This document shows positions 18,096 to 26,049 of a DNA stretch of 36,044 bases, one piece after another; the first letter of the stretch is position 1, and each line of letters starts with the position of its first letter. The notes beneath the pieces are model-generated. The model was not told the DNA's origin. It made no database searches and was given only the letters and a program-made list of their open reading frames with translations. Origin of the DNA: Variovorax boronicumulans NBRC 103145. Its GTDB lineage: Bacteria; Pseudomonadota; Gammaproteobacteria; Burkholderiales; Burkholderiaceae_C. Made by a program: the position numbers and the translations under genes. The stretch covers positions 1-36,044 of the forward strand of contig NZ_BCUS01000063.1 of assembly GCF_001591345.1 (NCBI RefSeq), read 5' to 3'.

Positions 18096-19049
18096 ATGAC
18101 CCAGGTGATGTTCGATCTCGACGTGCTGCGCACCTTCTCCACCGGCATGGCGCTCGGCAGCTATGCGCGCGCGGCCGACAAGCTGGGCCGCTCGACCTCG
18201 GCCGTGAGCGCGCAGCTCAAAAAGCTGGAATCGCAGGCCGGCACCGTGCTGTTCCGCAAGGAGGGCCGCGGCCTGGCGCTCACCGATGCGGGCGAGACGC
18301 TGCTGGCCTACGCGCACCGCATGCTCGAGCTCAACGACGAGGCCAGCGCCGCCCTGCGCGGCGCCGACCTGCAGGGCTGGGTGCGGCTGGGCCTGCAGGA
18401 AGACTTCGGCGAGACCCTGCTGCCGGCCGTGCTCGGCCGCTTCGCGCGCGCCCACCCCAAGGTGCGCATCGAGGCCTGCGTGGCGCGCAGCGGCGAGCTG
18501 CGCGAGCGGCTTGAGCTGGGCCAGCTCGACCTGGCGCTGGCGTGGGACGCGGGCGACCAGCCGCTGTCGCCGCATGCCGAGCGCGTGGCGCGAATGCCGC
18601 TGCTGTGGATCGGCCCCACGGCGCCCGAGCGCGTCGATGCGCCCTGGTGGACCGAGCGCGAGCACCGCGCGGGCGTTCGCGCCGTGAAGAGCAAGGAGCC
18701 GCTGCCGCTCATCATGCTGGACGCTCCGTGCCCGCTGCGCGAGATCGTCATCACCGCGCTCGACCGCGCCGGCCTGCCGTGGCGCCGCGCCTTCGGCAGC
18801 GCCAGCCTGGCGGCGCTGTGGGCCGCGACCTCGGCCGGCCTGGGCCTGACCGTGCGCACGCCGTTCGGCTTGCCTGCGCATGTGCGCGCGCTCGACCGCG
18901 CGGTGCTTTCGTTGCCCGCGCTGCCGCAGATCTCGCTCGTGCTGTACCGCGCGCAGGCCCGCGCCGAGGCGCCGGCGAGCCGGCTGGCCACGCTGCTGCT
19001 CGAGGCTGTGCGCCAGCATCTGCAGGTCGAGACCGTGCAACCCCGCTGA
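18096..19049 (+). CDS. LysR-family regulator of the divergent MFS gene
   Basis: Transcription factor of 317 residues. The HTH is near residues 5-60 (DVLRTFSTGMALGSYARAADKLGRSTSAVSAQLKKLES), followed by an effector domain starting about GWVRLGLQEDFGETLLPAVLG. Start choice: the ATG at 18096 has AAGGA 6 nt upstream. An ATG at 18081 in the same frame would add five residues but has a weaker ribosome site and sits almost on the operator. Targets are presumably itself and the MFS gene. The effector is unknown. Confidence 0.88.
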   Translation: MTQVMFDLDVLRTFSTGMALGSYARAADKLGRSTSAVSAQLKKLESQAGTVLFRKEGRGLALTDAGETLLAYAHRMLELNDEASAALRGADLQGWVRLGLQEDFGETLLPAVLGRFARAHPKVRIEACVARSGELRERLELGQLDLALAWDAGDQPLSPHAERVARMPLLWIGPTAPERVDAPWWTEREHRAGVRAVKSKEPLPLIMLDAPCPLREIVITALDRAGLPWRRAFGSASLAALWAATSAGLGLTVRTPFGLPAHVRALDRAVLSLPALPQISLVLYRAQARAEAPASRLATLLLEAVRQHLQVETVQPR

Positions 19050-19137
19050 GCGCAGGCCCTTGCGCGGGCCGCCGCCGCGATGCGTGAGAATCCGCCGCTG
19101 GAGACAAGTACAAGAGACAAGACCTAAGCGAGACGGC

Positions 19138-19947
19138 ATGACCACCACGCGGCACAACTCCCTGCACCTGTGGGACGACAGGTTCCTCTACATCACGCCG
19201 GCGATCCAGTCGGGACTCACGGCCCGTTCGTCGGCCACGCTGCTGGCGTCGGTGAGCGGCCATCCCTTCACGCTGGAGGCGGTCGACGGCACGCGCGTGC
19301 GCTGCACTGCCGCGCTGGTGGGACCGCATGTGTCGCGCCGCCTCGACGTCGACGGCTGCGGGCTGCTGTCGCTCAACCTCGACCCGGCCTCCAGCGCCTA
19401 CCGCATGCTCTCGCGGCACCTGGGCGGCCACGGCATCCAGCCGCTCGACGCGCGCCGTTTCGGCCGCGCGCGCGACGACTTCGAACCGGCGCAGCACGGC
19501 GCGCTGTCCGACCGGCGCCTGCAGCTGCTGAGCTCGAAGCTGGTCACGTCGATCACCGAGAGCCCCGAGCTGCAGGCCGCCATCGACCCGCGCATCGACC
19601 GCGTGCTGCAGGCCATCCGCACGCACGCGGGGCAGATTCCGCTGCGCGAGCTGTCGGCGCTGGCCTTTCTCTCGCCCGACCGGCTCACGCACCTGTTCGC
19701 GCAGCAGGTGGGCGTGTCGATCAAGCGCTATGCGCTGTGGACCAAGGTGCGCCGCACGGTGCAGCAGTTCACCGGGCGCCGCCCGCTGACCGACGTGGCG
19801 CTGGCCAGCGGCTTCACCGACGCGGCGCACATGAGCCGCACCTTCCAGCGCTACTTCGGCCTGTCGCCGTCCTTCCTGTCGAACCAGGTGCGCGTGACGG
19901 CCGACGAGCAGGCCTCGCACGCGTGGGGGCGCGGGCTCGCGCACTGA
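19138..19947 (+). CDS. AraC-family transcriptional regulator
   Basis: 269 residues. The C-terminal third carries the double helix-turn-helix of AraC proteins: IPLRELSALAFLSPDRLTHLFAQQVGVSIKRYALWTKVRR and PLTDVALASGFTDAAHMSRTFQRYFGLSPSFL (in two parts, about residues 160-245). The N-terminal half (LWDDRFLYITPAIQSGLTARS) resembles a small cupin-like sensor but is poorly conserved. The start ATG is chosen because the frame further upstream lies inside the LysR gene. It is 89 bp after that gene and 116 bp before the acylase gene on the same strand, making the acylase a candidate target. Confidence 0.88.
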   Translation: MTTTRHNSLHLWDDRFLYITPAIQSGLTARSSATLLASVSGHPFTLEAVDGTRVRCTAALVGPHVSRRLDVDGCGLLSLNLDPASSAYRMLSRHLGGHGIQPLDARRFGRARDDFEPAQHGALSDRRLQLLSSKLVTSITESPELQAAIDPRIDRVLQAIRTHAGQIPLRELSALAFLSPDRLTHLFAQQVGVSIKRYALWTKVRRTVQQFTGRRPLTDVALASGFTDAAHMSRTFQRYFGLSPSFLSNQVRVTADEQASHAWGRGLAH

Positions 19948-19984
19948 GGCGCCTTCGAAGGTCTCCAGGCGCGGCGCAGGACAG

Positions 19985-20007
19985 CGGCTGCGTTCAAGCC
20001 GCAGCCG
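19985..20007 (+). other. Hairpin after the AraC gene
   Basis: CGGCTGCG pairs perfectly with CGCAGCCG across 7 nt. No T-run follows, so it is at best a weak or Rho-assisted end of the AraC transcript. Confidence 0.5.
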
Positions 20008-20026
20008 GTCTGCGTGCCTAAGCTGG

Positions 20027-20050
20027 TGGTGCTCCATCAAGAGAGCACCA
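20027..20050 (+). promoter_or_regulatory. Inverted repeat just upstream of the acylase gene
   Basis: TGGTGCTC and GAGCACCA form 8-bp arms around an 8-bp spacer, ending 13 bp before the acylase ATG and immediately before its GGAGA ribosome site. It could be an operator or an mRNA hairpin that limits initiation. The two possibilities cannot be separated from sequence. Confidence 0.45.
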
Positions 20051-20063
20051 ACCGGAGACATCC

Positions 20064-22601
20064 ATGAGACAGACATCCTCGCGCGGCGCCATGCCGCTGT
20101 CCCTGCTCGCGTTGGCCACGGCCGCTGCACTCACCGCTTGCGGTGGCGGTGGTGGCGGCGGCAACGGGTTCCCGTTCTTTCCCATCGGCGGCAACCCGCC
20201 CACCAACCCACCGGCCGAAGGCAGCTACAAGGCCGAGATCCGCCGCACCGCCCTGGGTGTGCCGCACATCAAGGCCGACAACTGGCCCGGCGTGGGTTAC
20301 GGCTACGGTTTTGCGCAGGCCGAAGACGACCTGTGCACGATGGCCGACTCTTTCCTCACCTACCGCGGCGAGCGTTCGCAGTACCTCGGTGGCGATGCGC
20401 AGCTCGTGGCCAGCAGCACCATCGCGCGGCCGAAGAACATCGACTCCGACTTCTTCCACAAGCAGGTGATCTCGGCCGACGTGCTCGCGAAGATGATCGC
20501 CGCCCAGCCCGACAACCTGAAGCAGCTGGTCGAGGGCTTCGCTGCCGGCTACAACCGCTACGTGCGCGACGTGAAGGCCGGCGGCACGGCGCACCAGGCC
20601 TGTCGCAACGAAGCCTGGGTGAAGCCCATCACGGCCGAGGACATCTACCGCCGCATGTACGCGGCCAACCTCGCGGGCGGCTACAGCGTCTTCCTGCCGA
20701 ACATCGCCAATGCGATCGCACCGGCACCGGCGGCGCCCACCAAGATGGCCGCGCGCGGCGGCGCGAAGAAGCCCGCGCTGCAGCTGGCGGCGGCCAGCGT
20801 GCCCGTGCCCAAGCTGCTGCAGGTGGGCGGCAAGGAGGGCGTGGGCAGCAACATGATCGGCTTCGGCACGGCTGCCACCGGCGACAGCAGCCCGCTGCTC
20901 TTCGGCAACCCGCACTGGTACTGGCGCGGGCCGGACCGCTTTTACCAGGCACAGCTTACGATTCCGGGCCAGCTCAACATCAGCGGCACCTCGTTCCTCG
21001 GCATTCCGGTGATCCTCATCGGCTTCAACGACAACATCGCGTGGAGCCACACGGTGTCGACCGCGCGGCGTTTCGGCTTCTACGAACTGAAGCTCGCGGC
21101 GGGCGACCCGACCAGCTACATGCGCGACGGCAAGCCCGTGAAGATGCAGGCGCTGAGCATCACGGTCAACGTGAAGCAGGCCGACGGCAGCGTGGCGCCG
21201 GTGACGCGCACGCTCTACAAGTCGGAGTACGGGCCGATGGTCAACCTGGCCGCGGCGGGTGCGCCCTATGCCTGGAGCCAGACCACCGCCTTCGCGATCC
21301 GCGACATCAACGGCGAGAACTACCGCACCTTCAAGAACTGGCTGCGCTGGAACCAGGCCAAGTCGCTCGACGAGTTCATTGCCATCCAGCGCGAGGAAGC
21401 GGCCATTCCGTGGGTCAACACCGTGGCCGTGGGCCGCGGCGCGGCCAAGGCCTGGTATGCCGACATCGGCGCGGTTCCCAACGTGTCGTCCGCCCAGGTG
21501 GCCAGCTGCACGACGCCGCTGGGTGCGGCGGCGGCCTCCTCGTTCCCGCTCGCGCCGTTCTTCGACGGCTCGAAGAGCGAATGCGACTGGCAGACCGATG
21601 CCGACTCGGCGCAGAAGGGCGCCATCGGCGCGGCCCGTCTGCCGAGCCTGCTGCGCGACGACTACGTGGAGAACTCGAACGACAGCTACTGGCTCGCGAA
21701 CCCGAAGGCACCGATGACCGGCTACCCGGCCATCATGGGACCCGCGGGCACGGCGCCAGTGAGCTTCCGCACGCGCCTGGGCAACCTGATGGCGCAGGCG
21801 CGCATCGACGGCACCGACAGCTACGCTGGCAAGGCGGCCACGCCCGAGACCGTCAAGCAGATGGTGCTCAACAGCCGCGTGCTGACGGCCGAACTGTTCA
21901 AGGACCAGGCGCTGGCCATGGTGTGCGCGACGCCGACGATCAACGTGGCGACCGATCCGCAAGGCGGCGGCGCCATCGGACGCGACGTGGACACCGGCCC
22001 GGCCTGCGCGGTGCTCAGGGCCTGGAACAACACGGGCACGCTCGGCGCGCGCGGCGCACACATCTGGGACGAGTTCTGGAACCGCGCGTCGCTGCAATCC
22101 GCCGCCACGCTCTACAACGTGCCCTTCAGCGCGAGCGATCCGATCCACACGCCACGCGACCTGAAGGCCGGTGCCGCGAGTGCCCTGCAGCAGGCCTTCG
22201 GCGCGGCCGTCGCGCGCGTGGAGGCCAGCGGCTTCGCACTCGATGCACAGCGTGGCGACTACCTGTTCGCCACGCGCGGCGGCCAGAAGATCCCGCTGTA
22301 CGGCGGCTGCCACGGCCCGGGCTACTTCACCATCGCCTGCTCCGAGAACCGGCTCGACAAGGGCGGCTACACCATGGACGGCAACCCGAACGGCAACAGC
22401 TACATGCAGATCGTGCGTTTCCCCGAGGGCGGCGTTGAGGCGCACACCTTCCTGACGTTCTCGCTGTCGGATGACCCGGCCTCGGCGCACAACGCCGACT
22501 ACACCAAGGCCTACAGCGCGGGTCAGTGGCTCAAGGTGCCGTTCTCCGAAGCGGAGATCAAGGCCGACGCGGCCTACCGCAGCGCCGTCGTCAGCGAGTA
22601 G
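20064..22601 (+). CDS. Penicillin/AHL acylase-type Ntn hydrolase lipoprotein
   Basis: Exported amidohydrolase of 845 residues, made as a precursor and self-cleaved into two chains. A lipoprotein signal ends in LTAC (C26) followed by seven glycines and a Pro/Gly-rich tether. The alpha part runs to about residue 261. The new N-terminal nucleophile of the beta chain is S262 in VGSNMIGFG. H23 of that chain (FGNPHWYWRGPDRFYQ, then LTIPG) and GFNDNIAWSHTVS fit the family active site. The closest recognised groups are aculeacin/AHL acylases (PvdQ, QuiP, AiiD type), which cut the acyl chain from N-acyl homoserine lactones or other acylamides. Variovorax is known for AHL degradation, so quorum-signal cleavage is plausible but unproven. 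The 3' end overlaps the convergent MFS gene by 11 nt. Confidence 0.88.
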   Translation: MRQTSSRGAMPLSLLALATAAALTACGGGGGGGNGFPFFPIGGNPPTNPPAEGSYKAEIRRTALGVPHIKADNWPGVGYGYGFAQAEDDLCTMADSFLTYRGERSQYLGGDAQLVASSTIARPKNIDSDFFHKQVISADVLAKMIAAQPDNLKQLVEGFAAGYNRYVRDVKAGGTAHQACRNEAWVKPITAEDIYRRMYAANLAGGYSVFLPNIANAIAPAPAAPTKMAARGGAKKPALQLAAASVPVPKLLQVGGKEGVGSNMIGFGTAATGDSSPLLFGNPHWYWRGPDRFYQAQLTIPGQLNISGTSFLGIPVILIGFNDNIAWSHTVSTARRFGFYELKLAAGDPTSYMRDGKPVKMQALSITVNVKQADGSVAPVTRTLYKSEYGPMVNLAAAGAPYAWSQTTAFAIRDINGENYRTFKNWLRWNQAKSLDEFIAIQREEAAIPWVNTVAVGRGAAKAWYADIGAVPNVSSAQVASCTTPLGAAAASSFPLAPFFDGSKSECDWQTDADSAQKGAIGAARLPSLLRDDYVENSNDSYWLANPKAPMTGYPAIMGPAGTAPVSFRTRLGNLMAQARIDGTDSYAGKAATPETVKQMVLNSRVLTAELFKDQALAMVCATPTINVATDPQGGGAIGRDVDTGPACAVLRAWNNTGTLGARGAHIWDEFWNRASLQSAATLYNVPFSASDPIHTPRDLKAGAASALQQAFGAAVARVEASGFALDAQRGDYLFATRGGQKIPLYGGCHGPGYFTIACSENRLDKGGYTMDGNPNGNSYMQIVRFPEGGVEAHTFLTFSLSDDPASAHNADYTKAYSAGQWLKVPFSEAEIKADAAYRSAVVSE

Positions 22602-23856
22602 CGGACGACGTACGGGACGCGGCTCGCTGCGCGAGCCAGTTCCACCCGGCGCCTGCGGCCATGAGCACGCAGGTGCCGAGGAACACGGCGCGCATGCCGA
22701 TGTGCCCGCCCGCGAAGCCGCCCAGCAGCGGGCCCGCCACCTGGCCCGCGTACTGTGCCGAGGTCGAGTAGCCGAGCATGTTGCCGGCCACGCGCTCGGG
22801 CACGTTGTGGCGGATCACGCTGGCGATGCAGGGCAGCAGCCCGCCGAGCGACAGCCCCATGAGAAAGCGCAGCACCACCAGCTGCCAGCCCGACGTGACG
22901 AAGGCCTGCGGAATCAGCAGCAGCGCCGACACCGCCAGGCACCCGACGATCACGTTCCAGTGCCCCACGCGGTCGGCCAGCTTGCCCAGCCGCGAGGCCG
23001 AGAGGATGCTGCCGAGTGCGGCGGCCGACATCACGAGGCCGGCCATCATCGTCACGCGCTGCGGGTCGTCGAGCAGCGTGGCGACGTAGACCGTGATGAT
23101 CGGCTCGATCGACATGTTCGCGAGCATCAGCAGCATGCCGGTGAAGAGCATCGCGACCAGCGGGCGCTTGTCGGGCACGGCGGCCCAGCCGGTGTTGTCG
23201 GAGGCGCCGCGCTGCTTCGATGCGGAAGGCGCCTTCTTCTCTTCACGGATGAGAAAGGCCGTCGCGAGAAAGGCGATGAAGATCATCGCGCCCGCCGCGA
23301 AGAAGGTGTTGCGGATGCCGACCAGCGGCGGCAGCACCCCGCCCACCAGCGGCCCCACGAGGTTGCCCGCCATGATGGCCGACGACATCGTGCCCAGCGC
23401 CCAGCCGGTGCGGTCCTTGGGCGTCTGCGTGGCGACCAGCACCATCGAGCCCGAGGCGTACCCGCCGAGCAGCCCCGCCAGCAGCCGCAGGCCCACGAGC
23501 TGCCACACGTTGGCCGCCAGGCCGATCAGCGCCATCGCCACCGCCATGCCGAGGCTCGCGCGGATCAGCATCGGCTTGCGCCCGTAGCGGTCGGCCAGCC
23601 GGCCCCACAGCGGCGCGACCAGCGCCGCGCTCAGGAAGGTGGCGCCATAAGCTGCGCCGGACCACTGCACGATGGCCGCGTGATCCTTCACGCCAAGCTG
23701 CTCGACGTACAGCGGCAGGAAGGGCAGCAGCAGCGTCATCGCGATGATGGTCGTGAAGGAGCCGAACATGCAGACGGCGAGGTTGCGCTGCCAGTGTGCG
23801 TGGGCGCCCGGTTCGGCTGCAGGGGCGCCTGTTGTCGTTGTCGTCGGGTTGGTCAT
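22591..23856 (-). CDS. MFS drug-type exporter (DHA1-like)
   Basis: 421 residues and 12 membrane segments. It carries the DHA1 motif A in loop 2-3 (PLWGRLADRYGRKPMLIRAS) and a motif-C-like stretch in segment 5 (GTMSSAIMAGNLVGPLVGGVLPP), the antiporter signature of multidrug efflux pumps. The ATG at 23856 is preferred over an upstream GC-rich extension of 21 residues, because the N-terminus MTNPTTTTTG leads directly into a polar lead and the first helix. Divergent from the GlxA-type regulator across 175 bp, so the regulator may control it. The substrate is unknown; efflux of small toxic organics is the family default. Confidence 0.86.
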   Translation of the reverse strand: MTNPTTTTTGAPAAEPGAHAHWQRNLAVCMFGSFTTIIAMTLLLPFLPLYVEQLGVKDHAAIVQWSGAAYGATFLSAALVAPLWGRLADRYGRKPMLIRASLGMAVAMALIGLAANVWQLVGLRLLAGLLGGYASGSMVLVATQTPKDRTGWALGTMSSAIMAGNLVGPLVGGVLPPLVGIRNTFFAAGAMIFIAFLATAFLIREEKKAPSASKQRGASDNTGWAAVPDKRPLVAMLFTGMLLMLANMSIEPIITVYVATLLDDPQRVTMMAGLVMSAAALGSILSASRLGKLADRVGHWNVIVGCLAVSALLLIPQAFVTSGWQLVVLRFLMGLSLGGLLPCIASVIRHNVPERVAGNMLGYSTSAQYAGQVAGPLLGGFAGGHIGMRAVFLGTCVLMAAGAGWNWLAQRAASRTSSATR

Positions 23857-24031
23857 GGTGGGGAACGCCCATTGTGGGACGACCCGCGCGGGCTGGCGCT
23901 CGCCGATTGGTGGGGACACCCATCGCCGCGCGGGAAGGGCGCGGGCCGTATCCCTCCCGCTGGCGCGGTGGGACGGGTTGGTCTAGCCTTGTGTCTGCTG
24001 CTTCAAACAACCCTCTTTTCAGGACATGGCC

Positions 24032-24979
24032 ATGAAACGCATCGGCATGCTCGTCTTCCCCGGTTTCCAGATCCTCGACCTCGCTGCCATTGCCGCGTTC
24101 GAGCTCGCGAACCTCCATGCCGGCAAGCAGGTCTACCAGGTCGAGCTGCTGTCGGAAGAGGGCGGCCCCGTGACCAGCTCGTCGGGCGTGGTCACCGACA
24201 GCAAGCGCTTCGGCACGGGGAAGTTCGACACGCTGGTGATGAGCGGCGCGCTCTTCATCGCGCCCACGTCCGAGAAGATGTGCCGCTTCCTGCGCGCGGG
24301 GCTGCGCAACGCGCGCCGCGTGACCAGCATCTGCACTGGCGCCTTCGGGCTGGCGGATGCGGGCCTGCTCGACGGACGCCGGGCGACCACGCACTGGTCC
24401 TTTGCGGGCGAGCTGCAGAAGCGCCATCCCGCCGTCAAGGTGCAGCCCGACCGCATCTTCATCAACGACGGGCCGGTGTGGACCTCGGCCGGCATGACGG
24501 CGGGCATCGACCTCGTGCTGGCCCTGGTGGAGGAAGACCTCGGCGTGGAGGCGGCACGGTTCGCGGCGAGGAAGCTGGTCGTGTACCACCGCCGCGCGGG
24601 CGGGCAGTCGCAGCATTCCGCGCTGCTCGAGCTGGCACCCAAGTCGGACCGCATCCAGAAGGCGCTGGTGCATGCGCGCGCCAACCTGCGCGAGACGCTG
24701 TCGGTGGACGAACTGGCCGAGGTCGCGCACCTCAGCCCGCGCCAGTTCAGCCGCGCCTTCAAGGCCGAGACCGGGCAGTCGCCGGCGCATGCGGTCGAGA
24801 ACCTGCGCGTGGAGGCGGCGCGCGCGCTGATCGACGAGGGCAGCCTCGCGCTCGGCGTGGTCGCGCGCGAAACCGGCTTCGGCGACCCCGAGCGCATGCG
24901 CCGCGCCTTCCTGCGCACGCTGGGGCATCCGCCGCAGAGCGTGCGCCGCGTGGCCCGTCGGGAAGCCGCGACGGCTTGA
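24032..24979 (+). CDS. GlxA-type regulator (DJ-1/PfpI domain plus AraC HTH)
   Basis: 315 residues. The N-terminal half is a DJ-1/PfpI-like domain (RIGMLVFPGFQILDLAAIAAFELAN to ICTGAFGLADAGLLDGRRATTHW, about residues 3-125). The C-terminal half is an AraC double HTH (LSVDELAEVAHLSPRQFSRAFKAETGQSP and VARETGFGDPERMRRAFLRTLGHPP). The ATG at 24032 has AGGA 7 nt upstream; the ATG six bases earlier would leave only 1 nt spacing. It lies between a divergent MFS exporter and a downstream SDR gene (104 bp), a very common arrangement in which the regulator controls the adjacent SDR. The ligand is unknown. Confidence 0.9.
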   Translation: MKRIGMLVFPGFQILDLAAIAAFELANLHAGKQVYQVELLSEEGGPVTSSSGVVTDSKRFGTGKFDTLVMSGALFIAPTSEKMCRFLRAGLRNARRVTSICTGAFGLADAGLLDGRRATTHWSFAGELQKRHPAVKVQPDRIFINDGPVWTSAGMTAGIDLVLALVEEDLGVEAARFAARKLVVYHRRAGGQSQHSALLELAPKSDRIQKALVHARANLRETLSVDELAEVAHLSPRQFSRAFKAETGQSPAHAVENLRVEAARALIDEGSLALGVVARETGFGDPERMRRAFLRTLGHPPQSVRRVARREAATA

Positions 24980-25083
24980 GCTGCGCATGTCCTGAAAGGT
25001 GGCTTATATGACATTTACGCCATCGCCTTGCAGGAAGAGACTTCTCCCCACGGCCACACACCCGTGGCGACGAAGGAAACTCC

Positions 25084-25917
25084 ATGACTGCAACCCAAGC
25101 AAATCCGAACAAGGGCACGGCCCTCATCACCGGCGCGTCGTCGGGCATCGGCGCCGTGTACGCGAACCGTCTCGCGCGGCGCGGCTTCGACCTGATCCTG
25201 GTGGCGCGCAACCGCGAGCGCCTTGCCGCGCTGGCCACGAAGCTCTCGGACGAGACCGGGCGCAAGGTCGAGGTTCTCCCGGCCGACCTGTCCGACCGGA
25301 AGGACATCGCGTCCGTGGAAGCCGTGCTGCGCACCCGCGGCGACATCACCCTGCTGGTGAACAACGCCGGCTTCGGCGCCGCCGGGCCGCTGCTCGGCTC
25401 GGACATCGACAAGATGGCGGACATGATCGAGCTCAACGTGAGCGCGCTCACGCGGCTCACCTATGCGGCCGTGCCCGGTTTCGTCGAACGCGGTGCCGGC
25501 ACGCTGGTGAACATCGCCTCCATCGTGGCGATCTCGCCCGAGACGCTCAACGGCGTGTACGGCGGCACCAAGGCCTTCGTGCTGGCACTGAGCCAGTCGT
25601 TGCAGCACGAGCTGAAGGACAAGGGCGTGCGCGTGCAGGCGGTGCTGCCCGGTGCGACAGCCACCGAGTTCTGGGGCGTCGCAGGCGTGCCGATGGCGCA
25701 CCTGCCCAAGGAGATCGTGATGACGGCGCAGGACATGGTCGATGCCGCCCTTGCGGGGCTCGACCAGGGCGAGCAGGTCACGATTCCGGCGTTGCCCGAT
25801 CTGGCCGAGTGGGATGCGTTCGACGCGGCGCGGCGTGCGATGTCGGGCCGGTTGTCCAGCACGGCGCCGGCGGCGCGCTACCGGGCGAACGGGGCGGATG
25901 CGGCGGCGCGGGCATGA
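25084..25917 (+). CDS. Short-chain dehydrogenase/reductase
   Basis: Classical SDR of 277 residues with an NAD(P)-binding TGASSGIG (about residues 18-25), NNAGFG, and the catalytic S146, Y159 and K163 (YGGTK). The basic residues after the second strand (VARNRERLAAL) suggest NADPH preference. The C-terminal region (PMAHLPKEIVMTAQDMVDAALAGLDQGEQVTIPAL) resembles the YdfG/DltE-like oxidoreductase subset. It is preceded by GAAGGAAA and lies downstream of the GlxA regulator. The substrate is not deducible. A strong hairpin terminator lies about 65 bp after the stop. Confidence 0.9.
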   Translation: MTATQANPNKGTALITGASSGIGAVYANRLARRGFDLILVARNRERLAALATKLSDETGRKVEVLPADLSDRKDIASVEAVLRTRGDITLLVNNAGFGAAGPLLGSDIDKMADMIELNVSALTRLTYAAVPGFVERGAGTLVNIASIVAISPETLNGVYGGTKAFVLALSQSLQHELKDKGVRVQAVLPGATATEFWGVAGVPMAHLPKEIVMTAQDMVDAALAGLDQGEQVTIPALPDLAEWDAFDAARRAMSGRLSSTAPAARYRANGADAAARA

Positions 25918-25982
25918 CACCTGTGCCTGCGTGGCTGTGGGCGGCGAGCAGGGCTCGCTGAGCCCCGACGCTTAAAATCTCC

Positions 25983-26020
25983 ACCCCGCAGCAGGGCGTC
26001 CCGGCCTGCTGCGGGGTTTT
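25983..26020 (+). terminator. Strong hairpin with T-run between SDR and BMP genes
   Basis: A perfect 13-bp stem, 25983-25995 with 26005-26017 (ACCCCGCAGCAGG and its complement), has a 9-nt loop and runs into TTTTGCTTTT. It lies 65 bp after the SDR stop and 29 bp before the BMP gene. The simplest reading is the SDR terminator. A TTAAAAT just before it (about 25973-25979) could be a -10 element, in which case the hairpin would sit in the leader of the BMP gene and act as an attenuator. Confidence 0.8.
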
Positions 26021-26049
26021 GCTTTTCCGGGGCCATGTAGAGGACCACC

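Noticed and set aside
22471..25011. Long plus-strand open frame from the acylase end through the MFS and GlxA genes
   Set aside because: Composition is typical of an out-of-frame shadow; the MFS and GlxA genes have clear motifs and starts in other frames.
25918..26049. Purine riboswitch in front of the second BMP gene
   Set aside because: Only a single hairpin with a T-run is visible; no three-way junction or conserved purine-aptamer core sequence is present.
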